This document shows positions 1 through 9,972 of a DNA stretch of 64,000 nt, one piece after another (position 1 is the stretch's first letter; each line of letters opens with the position of its first letter). Made by a program: the position numbers and the translations under genes. The stretch comes from Brachionus plicatilis (Eukaryota; Rotifera; Eurotatoria; Ploima; Brachionidae). A model generated the notes under the pieces. That model saw nothing but the letters and a program-made list of their open reading frames with translations, made no database searches and was not told the DNA's origin. Location of the stretch: the NCBI GenBank assembly GCA_010279815.1, contig QEOQ01000573.1, forward strand, positions 704,791 to 768,790. The letters are read 5' to 3'.

Positions 1-1304
1 CTTGTTGGACTAAGAAGAACAATATCATCACAGTACGCAATTATAGATACATTATGAGGACCTATTCTGCACCCAATTTTGAGACTATCGCAAGTATCTA
101 AGAGCTCATTTATGTAAAAATTGAATAAATAAGGTGATAAAATCCCTCCTTGCTTTACTCCATCAGTGATGGTAAAAGGATTTGATTTCCTATCATTGAA
201 TTTAACGACAACTTTTGATGCTTCATAATAATTATACAATGTTCTCCAAAACATTTCAGGTATTTCTTTTTTTAGCTTATAAAACAAGCCTTTCCTCCAC
301 AGTCTGTCGAAAGCCTTCTGGGCATCTAAACTGGCCATGTAAACATTCGTTTTGTTAGCATTATAATATTGGATATTTTCATTAACTAGAAAATACGCGT
401 GTTTACACGAGTACTGGTTTTTATAGCCAAATTGATTTTTGTGAATTTTTCTTCTAATGTCTATATTTTGTAATATTATATGCTCTAGAATACTAGCAAA
501 ACTTGAGGAAACCGATATCGGTCTAAAATCTTCTGGTGCTTTAGACTCAGTTTTACCTTTTGGAATTGGAGTGACAATGCATGTATTTATATTTTCAGGA
601 ATGAGCCCAGAATTAAAAATAATTGAATAAAAAAGGATTAGAAGTTTTTTAAATTTAGTTGATTTTGAATAAATTATCATTTCAGCTGGTATATCATCAA
701 AACCTACTGCTTTATTTTTTTTTAAATTTTTGATAGCTGAATTTATCTCAAATTCTGTTACATAATATTCGTAAGCTTTGTTCTGTATATATCTGCTAAA
801 AGAAGAAACTTCATTTTCAATTATTTTATGCTCATCGGTGTTTAAGGCCTTACTTGAGCAAAAAAGGTCCTTGTAAAAAAGCTCAAAGCGACTCATATCA
901 AGATTTTGTGACTTGATAGTATCTCCTTTTTTAAATTTTAAAACCTCTCTCCAAAATCTGCTACGATTATACTTGAATAATTTTTCAAAATTTGTTGTTT
1001 TCTTTGAGTTAGCAGCTTTTATAGCTTGTTTATTTAAATGTCTCATTTCACGCCGAAGGTTAGATATATGAGCTCTTGTGTAATTTTTTTGTAATTGAAG
1101 ATTGGTATCCCTTAACTTCACCTTAAAATCGTAAATAGCTGAATCTAGGTCTTTTATACGCTTCGAAAGTTCATAATCCTTTTTTTTAGAACCACTCTCG
1201 AGAGTTCTTATCAGCCTAATATTACTTTTAACTTCTTTGTCAGCCCTACGAGCTGAACAGATAAGGGTTTTACACAGATCTTTATAAAGAGAATTAATTA
1301 CTGT
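1..1304 (-). mobile_element. LINE (non-LTR retrotransposon) reverse transcriptase ORF, cut by the window edge
   Basis: Read on the minus strand, one frame is open from a stop at 1305-1307 to the left edge, about 434 codons. I translated most of it directly. It begins with a basic, coiled linker region of the kind that precedes the RT domain. RT blocks follow in order: a segment reading NKAVGFDDIPAEMI, then TPIPKGK, then FRPISVSSSFASILEHII, then a SLDAQKAFDRLW block (RT motif A), then DGVKQGGILSPYLFNFYINE (motif B) and YCDDIVLLS (motif C, the YxDD catalytic box with C in the variable position). This order is typical of CR1/L2/jockey-like LINEs. No apurinic endonuclease domain is visible upstream, so the copy is probably 5'-truncated, as is usual for LINEs. 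The end of RT and the 3' tail lie outside the window. The reading frame looks undamaged in the stretches checked, which suggests a fairly recent insertion. Confidence 0.93.
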
Positions 1305-1682
1305 TTACTATAAATAAAAAAATGATTTTTTTTTATTTAAAATATCAAACATTTAATGTTTAATTAAAAGAATAAATAAAGAAACTTATTTTATCATTTT
1401 TTTTATATTTTATTGAATTAAGTTTTGATTATCCGATCATTATCATGAACTCAAAGTTGCCTCTTTCCAGCCCTTCTGTTAGGAAAAATTAAATAATTAA
1501 AAATAAATACAAAAAAGTACAATTAAGTCAATTTTTGATAGCTTATTTTTAAAAAAATTTTTTAATTTTTTTTAAGAAAAATCTTCGTCACATTGAAATT
1601 AATTTATATGATTAACAGGAAATAGATCTACTATAGTTTAGATTTAGACCCATTAAAAAAATTAAAATTAAGCTTTAAAGTT
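1305..1682. other. AT-rich noncoding gap
   Basis: No coding signal is visible. The part around 1341-1460 resembles 46186-46310 by eye (shared AAACATTTAAT, TTAATTAA and ATCATGAAC blocks), so it may be an old dispersed repeat. Confidence 0.5.
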
Positions 1683-2654
1683 TAATGAATCGGGCTCACG
1701 GTAATTCCACAATTTGTTCACACTTGATAGTAATTCAACAATTTTTTTTTCTTTGTAGTAATTCAACAAATTTGGGAGGAGTCGGAAATAAAAAATATAA
1801 CACATAACTTTAAAAAACTTGTTGAATGACAACTAATAATAATAATTTCAACTTTAATTAACCTAATTATGCCATCTCTTAACTTGCAATAATTGATTGA
1901 TTTGAAGTGATTTAAATTTTTGTTGCAGTTAGTTGCAGCAACACCTAAATTAGCCTAATTAAGCACATTAAGATGAGTATTTAATACAACACTTTTTACT
2001 ACTGGCGATGGAAATTGTCTATATAATGCGATTTCCTTGAGTTTGTATGGCAACGAATCAATGTCAAACATGATTAGACTTAGTATGATTTTTATTTTAT
2101 TTGAATATGAAGATTTTTTTAGAAAAATAGTAGTTAGTTTTTCTTTACAAGATTCGTTTGAGAAATTAGTAGAAAAATCTTCTACTTTAGGTGAATATGG
2201 GAATGAATTTAATATGACTATCTTAAGCCTATTATTACTTCGTCCAATTCGATGTTATTCAATGTCTTCTATGAGTATGTACGTTGATACAAGTAAATTA
2301 AATAAATATCCTATCACTTTATCTTTGAAAGACGTTCATTTCACCCCGATTGTTCCTATTTGTAATTATTATTATATCGATCCTCCTAATGCTAACCATT
2401 TGAATTTTATAAATTATAGTTTTGGAGATTTGAAATTGTATTAATTTTTTTTGTTGCAATTTTTTTTCATAATTTGAATTTTTTTATCTTATAATTTTTA
2501 TTGGTGATTTTTCTTGACAAATAAAATTTGATATAATAAATTATAATTTTTATTTTTCTTCCTGTGTTAAAAAAAAATTCACACTTTTTGATTGGTTTTT
2601 ACCGCGCGGTTGTTACAAAGAAAATTGTTGAATTACTATAGAATCTAATGAATC
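1683..2654. mobile_element. Possible DNA transposon fragment carrying an OTU-like ORF
   Basis: The 9-mer TAATGAATC occurs at 1683-1691 and again at 2646-2654, bracketing the OTU-like ORF. Just inside are inverted copies of a TAGTAATTCAACAATTTT / CTTTGTA motif: left at 1728-1757, with two further degenerate direct copies nearby at about 1701 and 1756, and right at about 2613-2638 in reverse complement. A 9-bp target duplication and subterminal inverted repeats would fit a Mutator-like element, and OTU proteases are known cargo or domains of some DNA transposons. The extreme ends do not match well as terminal inverted repeats, and no transposase is seen. This may therefore be a degenerate or non-autonomous copy, or the 9-mer may be chance in AT-rich DNA. 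Confidence 0.4.
1977..2444 (+). pseudogene. OTU-like cysteine protease domain fragment without a start codon
   Basis: The frame is open from 1977 (after a TGA at 1974-1976) to the TAA ending at 2444. It reads TTGDGNCLYNAISLSLYG at its start, the DGNC box of OTU-family cysteine proteases with the catalytic Asp and Cys. The middle contains STLGEYGNEFNMTILSLLLLRPI, shown in two parts: STLGEYGNEF and LLLLRPI. This matches the conserved central part of OTU domains found in transposon-associated animal proteins. The end contains DPPNANHLNFI, which may supply the catalytic His (usually NHF or NHY). The length, about 155 residues, is that of a bare OTU domain. No ATG precedes the DGNC box, so the fragment is either a downstream exon or a 5'-broken copy. 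Any peptide starting at a later ATG would lack the catalytic Cys. It lies inside the putative element at 1683-2654. Confidence 0.72.
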
Positions 2655-3374
2655 ATTGAATATTTGTATGATTAATAGAAAGCCATAAATGTCCAACTTC
2701 ATTAATCATTCTTTAAATGGTATTTTGTGTATTTTTTCTAGGAATTTTTATTCTCTAAAAATTAAAGGGACAAAAAATTTATGTTTTGTTGAGAATAGGA
2801 AAGTATAAATTCAAATTGGATTCCTAGATAAAGTTTACAAAATGACACAGAGGAATATTTAGAAAAAAAGCTGATTGTTTTTAGCTCTTTTTAGCAAGGA
2901 TTTTTTATCATTTTTCGATCATAAAACTCGAGTAGCCAAATTGCCTATTTTTTTCTCTATTTAAAATCAATTATTTGAAATAAGCCTAAATTTTTATTAG
3001 AAAATTGTATTTTTTTTTGTGAATAAGCCTGTGTAAAACTTAAATTTAAAAAATTTATTTAAAATTTATTAAAGTAACTATGAGACATTCGATTATGTAT
3101 CAATTCACAAATAAAATTCATAGAAACTCAAATTTCATGATTTCAATTTTTTTAAATATTTTTTTTTAAGTAAATTTTATTTTAAATTTTTTACATAAAT
3201 GTTATTTTAGCCTTATTCACAAATATATTTAATAATTCAAATTTTATTTCATTTAAATTTAAAAATAATTCATCGATATATTTATGCATTCATTTTTAAA
3301 AGGCTGTTATTTCAATAAATGACAGAAAGCACACAGATTTTGAAAAAAAAGGTGAAAACTATTTGAGCGAAAAA
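2655..3374. other. AT-rich intergenic / upstream region of the AAA+ gene
   Basis: Only low-complexity A/T sequence is visible, with no coding or repeat signal. The part just before 3375 should hold the promoter and 5' UTR of the AAA+ gene, but no clear TATA box or initiator stands out. Confidence 0.5.
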
Positions 3375-5459
3375 ATGCCATTAAGTGAGTTCTTAGAAAG
3401 AGTAACTGGTGATGCTAAATTATCGGAAATATTTGCAAGGCAATATTCCATTAAAACAGTTAAAGATTTGAAAAGTGTGCAGGAAAGTGGATGGACACAA
3501 ATTCAAAATGTTTTACCAGCACATGCTGACATAATAAGAGACGCTGTTAACAAATTGGCCAGTGAATGTTTATTAAGAGACGACGACAGCTCAAACAAAA
3601 AACAAAATAATTCTGAATATGGTCATAAATGGCACAAACTTTGGCTTTCGCTTTATTTTTACTCTAAATCAGATTATAAGCATTTAAGCTATTTGGACAA
3701 AGAATCGTTAAATGAATGCTTTGAAGAACAAAAAAAAGATAAAATATTTAATATTGGTCCAAAACTAGATCAAATTAAGTTATCTTTACAAGCATATACT
3801 ATACCTATGAATAAAAGTATAATGAGGGAAAAAAGTCATGGCATGCTCTTTTATGGACCTCCTGGCACAGGTAAAACAAAATTATCCAATATTATTATAA
3901 ATTGCTCCGGACTTGAGTCTCTTGTTGAACCATTGTCAAGTTCTGAACTAAATAGATCATTGGTTGGTGCTACTGAAGGATTACTGATGGCTATTTGGAA
4001 TCGAGCTAAAATTTGTCCTCATTGGCTTTGCTGTGTGGCTATAGACGAAGTAGATGCTTTGGCACCAAAAAGAAATGACAAAACCGCAGGCCACAAGATA
4101 GACGCTCTATCTATTTTATTATCTCTTATCGGTGGAATTAAAGATGTGTCGAATGTATTTGTAATTGCTTCAACAAATCGACTGGGTAAAATAGACGAAG
4201 CTTTTGGCCGTCGTTTGCAAGACAAATTCTACATTGGTAAATTGACTAATCAACAACGTATCAGTTTGTTAAAGCAAATAGTTACAAATCCAAAAGCCGA
4301 GCTTGCAAGACATGTTAATATAGACTTTGATAGTTTGGCTAATTTAATGGCCAAATTGACCACAAATTTTAGCGGATCTGCGCTTGCTTCTTTTAGATCA
4401 GAGATTATTAAATATTTTGATTTAAATGCACACAATAAAAATATCACCACAATCAATGAAGACACTTTAATCGATTTGGCTACTAAAGTAGCTAATGATT
4501 TTCAAATTAGACTTGGCAGATTTTACATACCAGAACTTTTAGGTTCAAAAATTTCAAAATTAGATGAAAAAATTTGGCAAGATTATTTTTATGATTGTAT
4601 AGATTATTTTAGTGGTCGAATTCTTATCGATTTAAGAGAAGATAGAGCAATGATATTTTTTGAAAAATTGACACCCAGAGAATTGTTTGAAATAGATCTT
4701 GGACCTGGAGTTGATTTTGTATCCGATATTATACCATGCATTCTAGATTTTTGTATTAGATTCAATGTTGATCATATCAATTTGATTGATACAGATATTT
4801 TGACACAATCTTCAGCGTTTGATGAAATTTCTAGTTCAGAATTGATTAGTGACTGTCTAAATGAGTTTGGAAAAATCGAAACTGGTTTGGTACTATTTGA
4901 TGTTGATACTCTGGTTGGCATATCTGAGAGTCAAAGTGGCCTGGACAAAACATTGTCCTATTCTATTCAGAATCAGCGTCTTTGGAATAATATAGTACAT
5001 TTTTTTAGGCAGTCTTTTTACACTCCAGATCAAAACAAGAAAAAGTGGTGCGTTTTTGCCTCAAGTTCTGAGTTTTTGATTCAGCAATTTAAAAGTCTAA
5101 CCAAATTTCCAAAATCAGAAGAAGAAAAAAAATACGAAGAAAATGAATTAAAAGAAAAAACTGAAAAATTAAAATGTCTGAATTGTGATCACTGGTATTT
5201 TGAAGCAGAAAATGATTTTGATTCATGTCTTTACCATCCAGGAGCTCTGGTTAGACTGGAATATCAAAATTATCCGTTGAGTAAAGACCAAATGTTTGAA
5301 ATTTTGCGAACAAAGAACAATTCTGAAGAGATCGCTAATTTGGTAAAAAACTATTATTATTTATGTTGCATGAGACCTTTTACAGAATCAAGAGATTCTG
5401 GATGTCAGCACGATAAGCATAGCAATATAAACCCTCTGATTTTTAGAATCAATCCATGA
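3375..5459 (+). CDS. AAA+ ATPase with C-terminal CHORD-like Cys/His motif
   Basis: A single-exon gene of 694 codons. ATG 3375 is the first ATG in a frame that is closed by a TAA at 3297. An N-terminal helical region (about 1-65) may be a small protein-interaction domain; I do not recognise it. One AAA+ module follows: Walker A GPPGTGKT (161-168), Walker B CVAIDEVDAL (from 220), sensor-1 ASTN (265-268) and an FGRR Arg-finger region (277-280). This module resembles NSF/p97-type AAA domains. The C-terminal ~95 residues carry CxxC, then CLYHPG, then a CC pair and GCxxxxH, a spacing like CHORD-type zinc-binding modules. Only one ATPase module is present and no NSF N-domain, so this is not NSF itself. 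ATP-driven remodelling of a protein substrate is inferred from the family; the substrate is unknown. An AATAAA lies about 90 bp downstream. Confidence 0.88.
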   Translation: MPLSEFLERVTGDAKLSEIFARQYSIKTVKDLKSVQESGWTQIQNVLPAHADIIRDAVNKLASECLLRDDDSSNKKQNNSEYGHKWHKLWLSLYFYSKSDYKHLSYLDKESLNECFEEQKKDKIFNIGPKLDQIKLSLQAYTIPMNKSIMREKSHGMLFYGPPGTGKTKLSNIIINCSGLESLVEPLSSSELNRSLVGATEGLLMAIWNRAKICPHWLCCVAIDEVDALAPKRNDKTAGHKIDALSILLSLIGGIKDVSNVFVIASTNRLGKIDEAFGRRLQDKFYIGKLTNQQRISLLKQIVTNPKAELARHVNIDFDSLANLMAKLTTNFSGSALASFRSEIIKYFDLNAHNKNITTINEDTLIDLATKVANDFQIRLGRFYIPELLGSKISKLDEKIWQDYFYDCIDYFSGRILIDLREDRAMIFFEKLTPRELFEIDLGPGVDFVSDIIPCILDFCIRFNVDHINLIDTDILTQSSAFDEISSSELISDCLNEFGKIETGLVLFDVDTLVGISESQSGLDKTLSYSIQNQRLWNNIVHFFRQSFYTPDQNKKKWCVFASSSEFLIQQFKSLTKFPKSEEEKKYEENELKEKTEKLKCLNCDHWYFEAENDFDSCLYHPGALVRLEYQNYPLSKDQMFEILRTKNNSEEIANLVKNYYYLCCMRPFTESRDSGCQHDKHSNINPLIFRINP

Positions 5460-5550
5460 ATTTTATTTTAAAATCATATCAAAATGACTTTTACTTTAAT
5501 CAAAAACTGCTTTTATGTTTAGTAAATTTTTACTAAGTGCATTTTTTAAA

Positions 5551-5556
5551 AATAAA
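5551..5556 (+). terminator. Candidate poly(A) signal of the AAA+ gene
   Basis: First AATAAA after the stop codon at 5459. Assigned by position only. Confidence 0.4.
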
Positions 5557-5567
5557 ACATTTTTTTA

Positions 5568-5959
5568 TTATACAGTTTTTATAGTGCCAAGAGCACTCCC
5601 TCTGAGGAATGCCTTTACACCCATAGGCAGATCCGCCTCAAAAATACCTAGGTTTGTCGCTTGGCTGTCTATTATAAAAATCAATGCATCGACATTATCA
5701 TTTGTTTTTACATAGAATTTTGGGAATTTTTTAACTCGATTTCTCTCTTTTTTACACCTGAGTACCAAAGATTGCCCAAGAAAGCGGTTGTATAATTATT
5801 TTGGGTTTCAGTGCTATTTTCAGTACTGTTATTGGAGCTACTTGCACCTGTTGGTGAAAGCTTACTCTCATGATTCCCTTTTTTGTTATTATTTTTTTTA
5901 TCATCTGTTTGACTGACGCTAAGTCTAAACTTCTTCAGTTCATTGAGTTCCTCAGCCAT
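5568..5959 (-). CDS. Small unidentified gene or broken gene, two overlapping frames
   Basis: The ATG at 5959 opens an 83-codon frame (to 5708) that begins MAEELNELKKFRLSV and continues with a polar Asn/Ser/Lys-rich stretch and FLGNLWYSGVKK. A second frame then runs to 5568 with a better-looking end (ADLPMGVKAFLRGSALGT). The two frames overlap near 5740-5768, so one shift or a short intron would be needed to join them; a GT follows TGGTACTCAG there, but I see no convincing matching acceptor. The FLG, KK and LPxGxxxxLRxxxxGT blocks faintly recall the small membrane protein TMEM242. That resemblance is too weak to name the gene. It could be a real short gene, a frameshifted pseudogene or a sequencing error. 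Confidence 0.3.
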
Positions 5960-6691
5960 AGCTCTGGGTTCTTCTACTCTTTCTTTGAAATTGTTTTATT
6001 TCGTTCTTAGTTCGGATCAAACTTGTATAAAAGTAAGAAACAAAAAAGTCTTAACAAGTTAAAAACAAGTCAAAGTATTACTTGGACTTAAAAATATATT
6101 TAAAAAAATTTATAAAAATTTTATATCTTGATTTTTGTATATTTTTTGATACTTTTTTATCTGGTTTAATTTATTTCTACAATTTTTTTAAGCACAAATT
6201 TTTTTGTTTTTTAATTAACAAATTCACTTAAAAGGAATATGGAAATTATGTGAATTGTTTAAAAAATCATGTTTCAATATTTAAATTGAAAAAGAAATTT
6301 AAACAAATAATTCTATTTTTTCATGCATTAAAAAATTCAATGTTTAAAATTTTTTTATATTTTTTAATTATATTCTTAAAATCCTGACTTTTTTCTTATT
6401 AAACATTTAAAACCATCAAAAGCCCTGACTTACACTTGACATGTGATTTGTGACTTTTATACAACTCTGTTTCGGATTTAATGCAAAATCTATTTAATTT
6501 TTAAAAGAGAGTTTTATTTGTTTATTTTGCTGAACGAGCCATTCTTAGACTCAATTTTCAAATCTCTTTAATTTTTGTTACAAAAATAAACAACTTTTAG
6601 ACCAAAAAATTCTAAAAGAAAAATTACCAGATGTGTTCGACTTGAATTAATATGAATAACTAAAAGTTAAATCAAAAGCAACAACCTTAAA
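5960..6691. other. AT-rich noncoding gap
   Basis: Upstream of the small minus-strand gene. Low-complexity sequence with nothing recognisable. Confidence 0.5.
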
Positions 6692-6928
6692 CAATGAATT
6701 TTCAAAAAATGACCATAAAAAGGGCTTTCCAAAATAGGAAATTAAAAAGGCTTATCAAGAATCGGACCCAAAAAATGTTGCAAATTAAGGACTTTTTACT
6801 TAAATTTCTTTTGAGGTTTCCAAAAAAGATCCTAAAAAGTGTTTCCAAAAAAAAAATTTTTTCAAAAGTCCTTACTTTGCAACATTTTATATGACCGATT
6901 CTTGAAAAGCCTTTTTGAAAAATTCAAT
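6692..6928. repeat. Imperfect hairpin (foldback/MITE-like)
   Basis: The left arm (6692-6708 plus 6744-6796) pairs with the right arm 6864-6928. Shared blocks include CAATGAATTTTTCAAAAAGG, CTTATCAAGAATCGG and ATGTTGCAAATTAAGGACTT. The left arm has an extra ~35 bp that itself repeats an AAAAAGGCTTT block. The 66-codon ORF lying across this hairpin is an accident of the repeat. Target-site duplications were not found. Confidence 0.7.
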
Positions 6929-8110
6929 GAGTTTTTTTTGCAGTTGTAAAGTCTCGGTTTTGGACTTTAGGGATTTAAGCCAAGAAATAAACAAAACAAT
7001 TTAATTTAGTAAATAGTTTATTAAATGGAATCCGAAATTATAACAAAAGAGGTAGTGGTTTATATAGTAGCTAGAACATGTGATTCAGCTGCAGTTAATT
7101 CAAGATTAAATAATAAGTAGAGACATGTCAAAACTTAGGTCTTAACACAGTTACAAATTTTTATAAAGTACCTCATTTAATGAGGTATATGCTTTAAACA
7201 TTGTTCTGGAAGTACATGGAATATTTTTGTTGTGAGTTTCTCGTGAAAATGCATTTTTATTCTAAAACAACTTGATTTTGAAAAGGAAAATTTTTTTTTT
7301 GCTTTTATTTTGTACTCAAAAGTTTTCGATTTGTTCTAGAGATTTTTAAATAAATTATATAAATTTTTTAGTGAAAAGTTTTGAGATGTGGGGAAGAGTT
7401 TTAGTATTGTGGGTAGAAGATTTTTTTTTGGAGGATGTGATAGACCCTTTAAATTTCCAGATTTAGATGATATTAAAAAGCATTAAAACGAATCGATTAT
7501 TGATTTAGATATTTTTATTTTATCTCATCCGATCGTAAATTTGAATGAGTTAATATAAAAATAAAGCGACTCGAAAAACTACTTGGAAAAAATTTATAAT
7601 AAGATTTTAAATTCGTCGTTGTGAATGCAAAGATATAGAATATTGATTATTCTCATCAAAAGTGAAAAATACCGGACTAAAATACAAAAATTTTCATCAG
7701 AAGAAGATAATTAATGAAAAAATTTATTGAAAATTTTTCTGATACGTTGAATTTGAATGTTATATATTTTGTGATAAGAGGGAAAAAATAATTATTATGT
7801 TAGAAATATCTTTTATGATTAGCCAGAGAGATTTTATAAAAATATGAAAGATTAATTTTCTTTTTACTCTTTTTTATACATCAAATATAAGCAATTAAGA
7901 TTCTAAGTAGATTCTCTTTAATGAAATCTACAGTTAGAAATATTTTTTCATTTAAATCTCCTTTAACCCGCACAATTTTGATCATTAGTGACTAATTTAT
8001 TGCTTTTTCTTGACTAGTTGCTCAAAATTGGAACCAAGTTCGAGAAATATAAAAAAAAAGACTAAACGAACCTGTAAATGGCTCAAATCAAAAAATATTA
8101 ATTCGGTATC
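6929..8110. other. AT-rich noncoding gap
   Basis: No ORF, RNA gene or long repeat recognised. It ends at the TA target site of the Tc1 element. Confidence 0.5.
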
Positions 8111-8112
8111 TA

Positions 8113-8137
8113 CAGTACTGCACAAAAGTTTAGACGC
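8113..8137 (+). repeat. Left outer terminal repeat of the Tc1 element
   Basis: Begins with CAGT next to the TA target site. It contains the GCACAAAAGTTTAGACGC core shared by all four end motifs. Confidence 0.9.
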
Positions 8138-8338
8138 ACAGGCTTTTTTAATAAGTATAATTCGTAAGACATAAAAATATTAAGTTTTATTTTAGAAATA
8201 TACACAATAAAAATCAGTTTTTAATTAAACTAACTCTGCTCTTCAAATTGATATAAAATATATGATAATTCGATTTTAAACTTATCTGAAAAATTGAAAT
8301 TAAATAAAAGCCATAAAAATGTGAGTCAAAAATTTTTG

Positions 8339-8358
8339 CACAAAAGTTTAGACGCACA
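8339..8358 (+). repeat. Left inner transposase-binding-type repeat
   Basis: Second copy of the GCACAAAAGTTTAGACGC core, about 220 bp inside the left end. Its likely role is as an inner transposase binding site, by analogy with IR/DR elements. Confidence 0.85.
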
Positions 8359-8536
8359 TCATTAATCTCTAATTAGAAATCGATTAATTAGCTTAAATGA
8401 ATTGGTAAATATCTTAATTTAGAGATTATGCAGTAAGTGTTAGATTCATATATGAAACATTGCTATTAAACTTTCTGCTTAGTGTCTGTGGCATTTTAAA
8501 TTACACCTGGAAGATATTAGCAATCTTGGTTAAAAA

Positions 8537-9568
8537 ATGGGTAAAAAAAGCGTTACCAATGAAGTTAGATGTCAGATAATTGGTCTACTAAAAGATAAGA
8601 CCAAAAGTAATAGGGAAATAGCAAAATTGGTAGGACTATCAGAAAAATGTGTGAGAACAACAAGAAAAAATAATGATATCTATGGCACCCCAAAGGAATC
8701 AACAAGGCCTGGGAGACCAAGAAAGCTTACTTATAGGGACCAAAATAGTTTATATATACAGGTAAGAAAAAATCCTACAATAAGTAATAAAAAGTTGGCC
8801 TCTGAGTTTAATTCTAAGTTTAAAAATGTTAAGGTAAGTAGAGAAACAGTAAGGAGATTTCTAACTAGTAAAGGAATAGGAACTTATAGAGCTCTTAAAA
8901 AGCCATTGCTGACGGCATCGGATAGACTCAAAAGATTAAAATGGTGTAAAGAAAGACTGAATTGGACAGTTGAACGTTGGGGAATGGTAATTTTTAGTGA
9001 TGAATCCAATTTTGAGGTGTTTAATAGGAAAACAAGGGTTTTAGTAAAAAGGTTAAGAAAAGAAAAATACGACACAAGATTTGTTGTACCAACTCTACAA
9101 GGTGGTGGTGGATCCGCAGGAATATGGGGATGCATCAGCGCTAAAGGTACAGGATGCTGTCGTATATATGAGGGGCGAATTAACCAATATAACTATAAGG
9201 AAACGTTAGAAAATGAACTAATGGCATCTGTAGATATTTTTTACCAAAGAGATGATCCTTGGTTTTTTCAACAGGATGGGGCTCCAGCACATAGAGCAAA
9301 GCTAATTAAAGAGTATTTTGATGAGAATAATATTGCCCTTTTACCATGGTGTGCCAGATCACCTGATCTTAATCCTATCGAGAACCTATGGTCATATATT
9401 GATGCAAAATTGGTAGAAACAAAGTTGACCTCAATCGAACACTTAAAATCGACACTTCTGAAGGAATGGTTAAATGTACCTGATGAATATGTGAAAAAAT
9501 TTGTTGAATCAATGCCAAAACGTATTCGTGCTTGTTATGATGCAAAAGGTGGTCATTTTAAATACTAA
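8537..9568 (+). CDS. Tc1-type DD34E transposase, intact
   Basis: 343 residues with an ATG start, uninterrupted, and the usual size for the family. The N-terminal ~115 residues form the paired-like bipartite DNA-binding region: two helix-turn-helix blocks around an AT-hook-like GRPRK at about 59-63. The catalytic domain follows, with D155 in FSDESNFE, D247 in FQQDGAPAHRA and E282 in PDLNPIENLW. There are 34 residues between D247 and E282, so it is DD34E. The Gly-rich segment GGGGS before GIWGC is the glycine-rich box seen in Tc1 transposases. All catalytic residues are present. The protein would cut and paste the flanking element at TA sites in the nucleus. A degraded relative lies at 46.4-46.9 kb. 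Confidence 0.97.
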   Translation: MGKKSVTNEVRCQIIGLLKDKTKSNREIAKLVGLSEKCVRTTRKNNDIYGTPKESTRPGRPRKLTYRDQNSLYIQVRKNPTISNKKLASEFNSKFKNVKVSRETVRRFLTSKGIGTYRALKKPLLTASDRLKRLKWCKERLNWTVERWGMVIFSDESNFEVFNRKTRVLVKRLRKEKYDTRFVVPTLQGGGGSAGIWGCISAKGTGCCRIYEGRINQYNYKETLENELMASVDIFYQRDDPWFFQQDGAPAHRAKLIKEYFDENNIALLPWCARSPDLNPIENLWSYIDAKLVETKLTSIEHLKSTLLKEWLNVPDEYVKKFVESMPKRIRACYDAKGGHFKY

Positions 9569-9576
9569 AAATGCGT

Positions 9577-9598
9577 ATGCGTCTAAACTTTTGTGCAA
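9577..9598 (-). repeat. Right inner transposase-binding-type repeat
   Basis: Inverted copy of the end core (GCGTCTAAACTTTTGTGC), nine bases after the transposase stop codon. Confidence 0.85.
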
Positions 9599-9788
9599 TT
9601 TTTTTTTTCCGAAATTTTATCACTATTTTTTCTTAACTAATATATTCAGCTATTTTTTTTTCTGTCTAGTTTTTTTTGCATTTTTATTTAATTATTTATG
9701 TTAATTAATAAATTAGAATACAGAAATATCCTTACTAGCCTTCTATTCTGTAATTAATTGATTGATAATTTATTTGTTTAAAAAAAAT

Positions 9789-9819
9789 GCGCATGCGTCT
9801 AAACTTTTGTGCAATACTG
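9789..9819 (-). repeat. Right outer terminal repeat of the Tc1 element
   Basis: Inverted copy of the end core, finishing in ACTG next to the TA target duplication. Confidence 0.9.
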
Positions 9820-9972
9820 TATAATATGAAAATTCTCTTATTAAAGATATTTTCAAATTAATCTTTATTTATTATTTTTCATTGAAAATTAAATAATCAA
9901 TAAGAATCAATTTAAAATTTTTAAAAAATTTGCTACAAATAGATTGTTTTGATTTTTTTAAATTTAAAAAAT

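Larger units (their letters stand above)
8113..9819 (+). mobile_element. Complete Tc1-type transposon with IR/DR ends
   Basis: The element starts CAGTACTGCACAAAAGTTTA at 8113 and ends with the inverse GTGCAATACTG at 9819. It is flanked by TA at 8111-8112 and 9820-9821, the target duplication of the Tc1/mariner superfamily. Each end has a second, internal copy of the GCACAAAAGTTTAGACGC motif (8339-8358 on the left, inverted 9577-9598 on the right), about 215-220 bp from the outer copy. This paired layout is the IR/DR arrangement known from Sleeping Beauty-like elements. The DNA between the outer and inner copies is not itself inverted-repeated. The element is 1,707 bp long and contains one intact transposase gene, so it may still be active or only recently silenced. 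Confidence 0.95.

Noticed and set aside
4019..4465. Minus-strand ORFs inside the AAA+ gene
   Set aside because: They are antisense shadows of a clearly coding plus-strand frame with intact ATPase motifs.
3375..5459. Calling the AAA+ gene NSF
   Set aside because: The ATPase motifs resemble NSF, but there is only one AAA module, no NSF N-domain, and a Cys/His tail that NSF lacks.
6694..6894. Plus-strand basic 66-codon ORF
   Set aside because: Lies within the hairpin repeat; Lys/Leu/Phe-rich composition reflects A/T runs.
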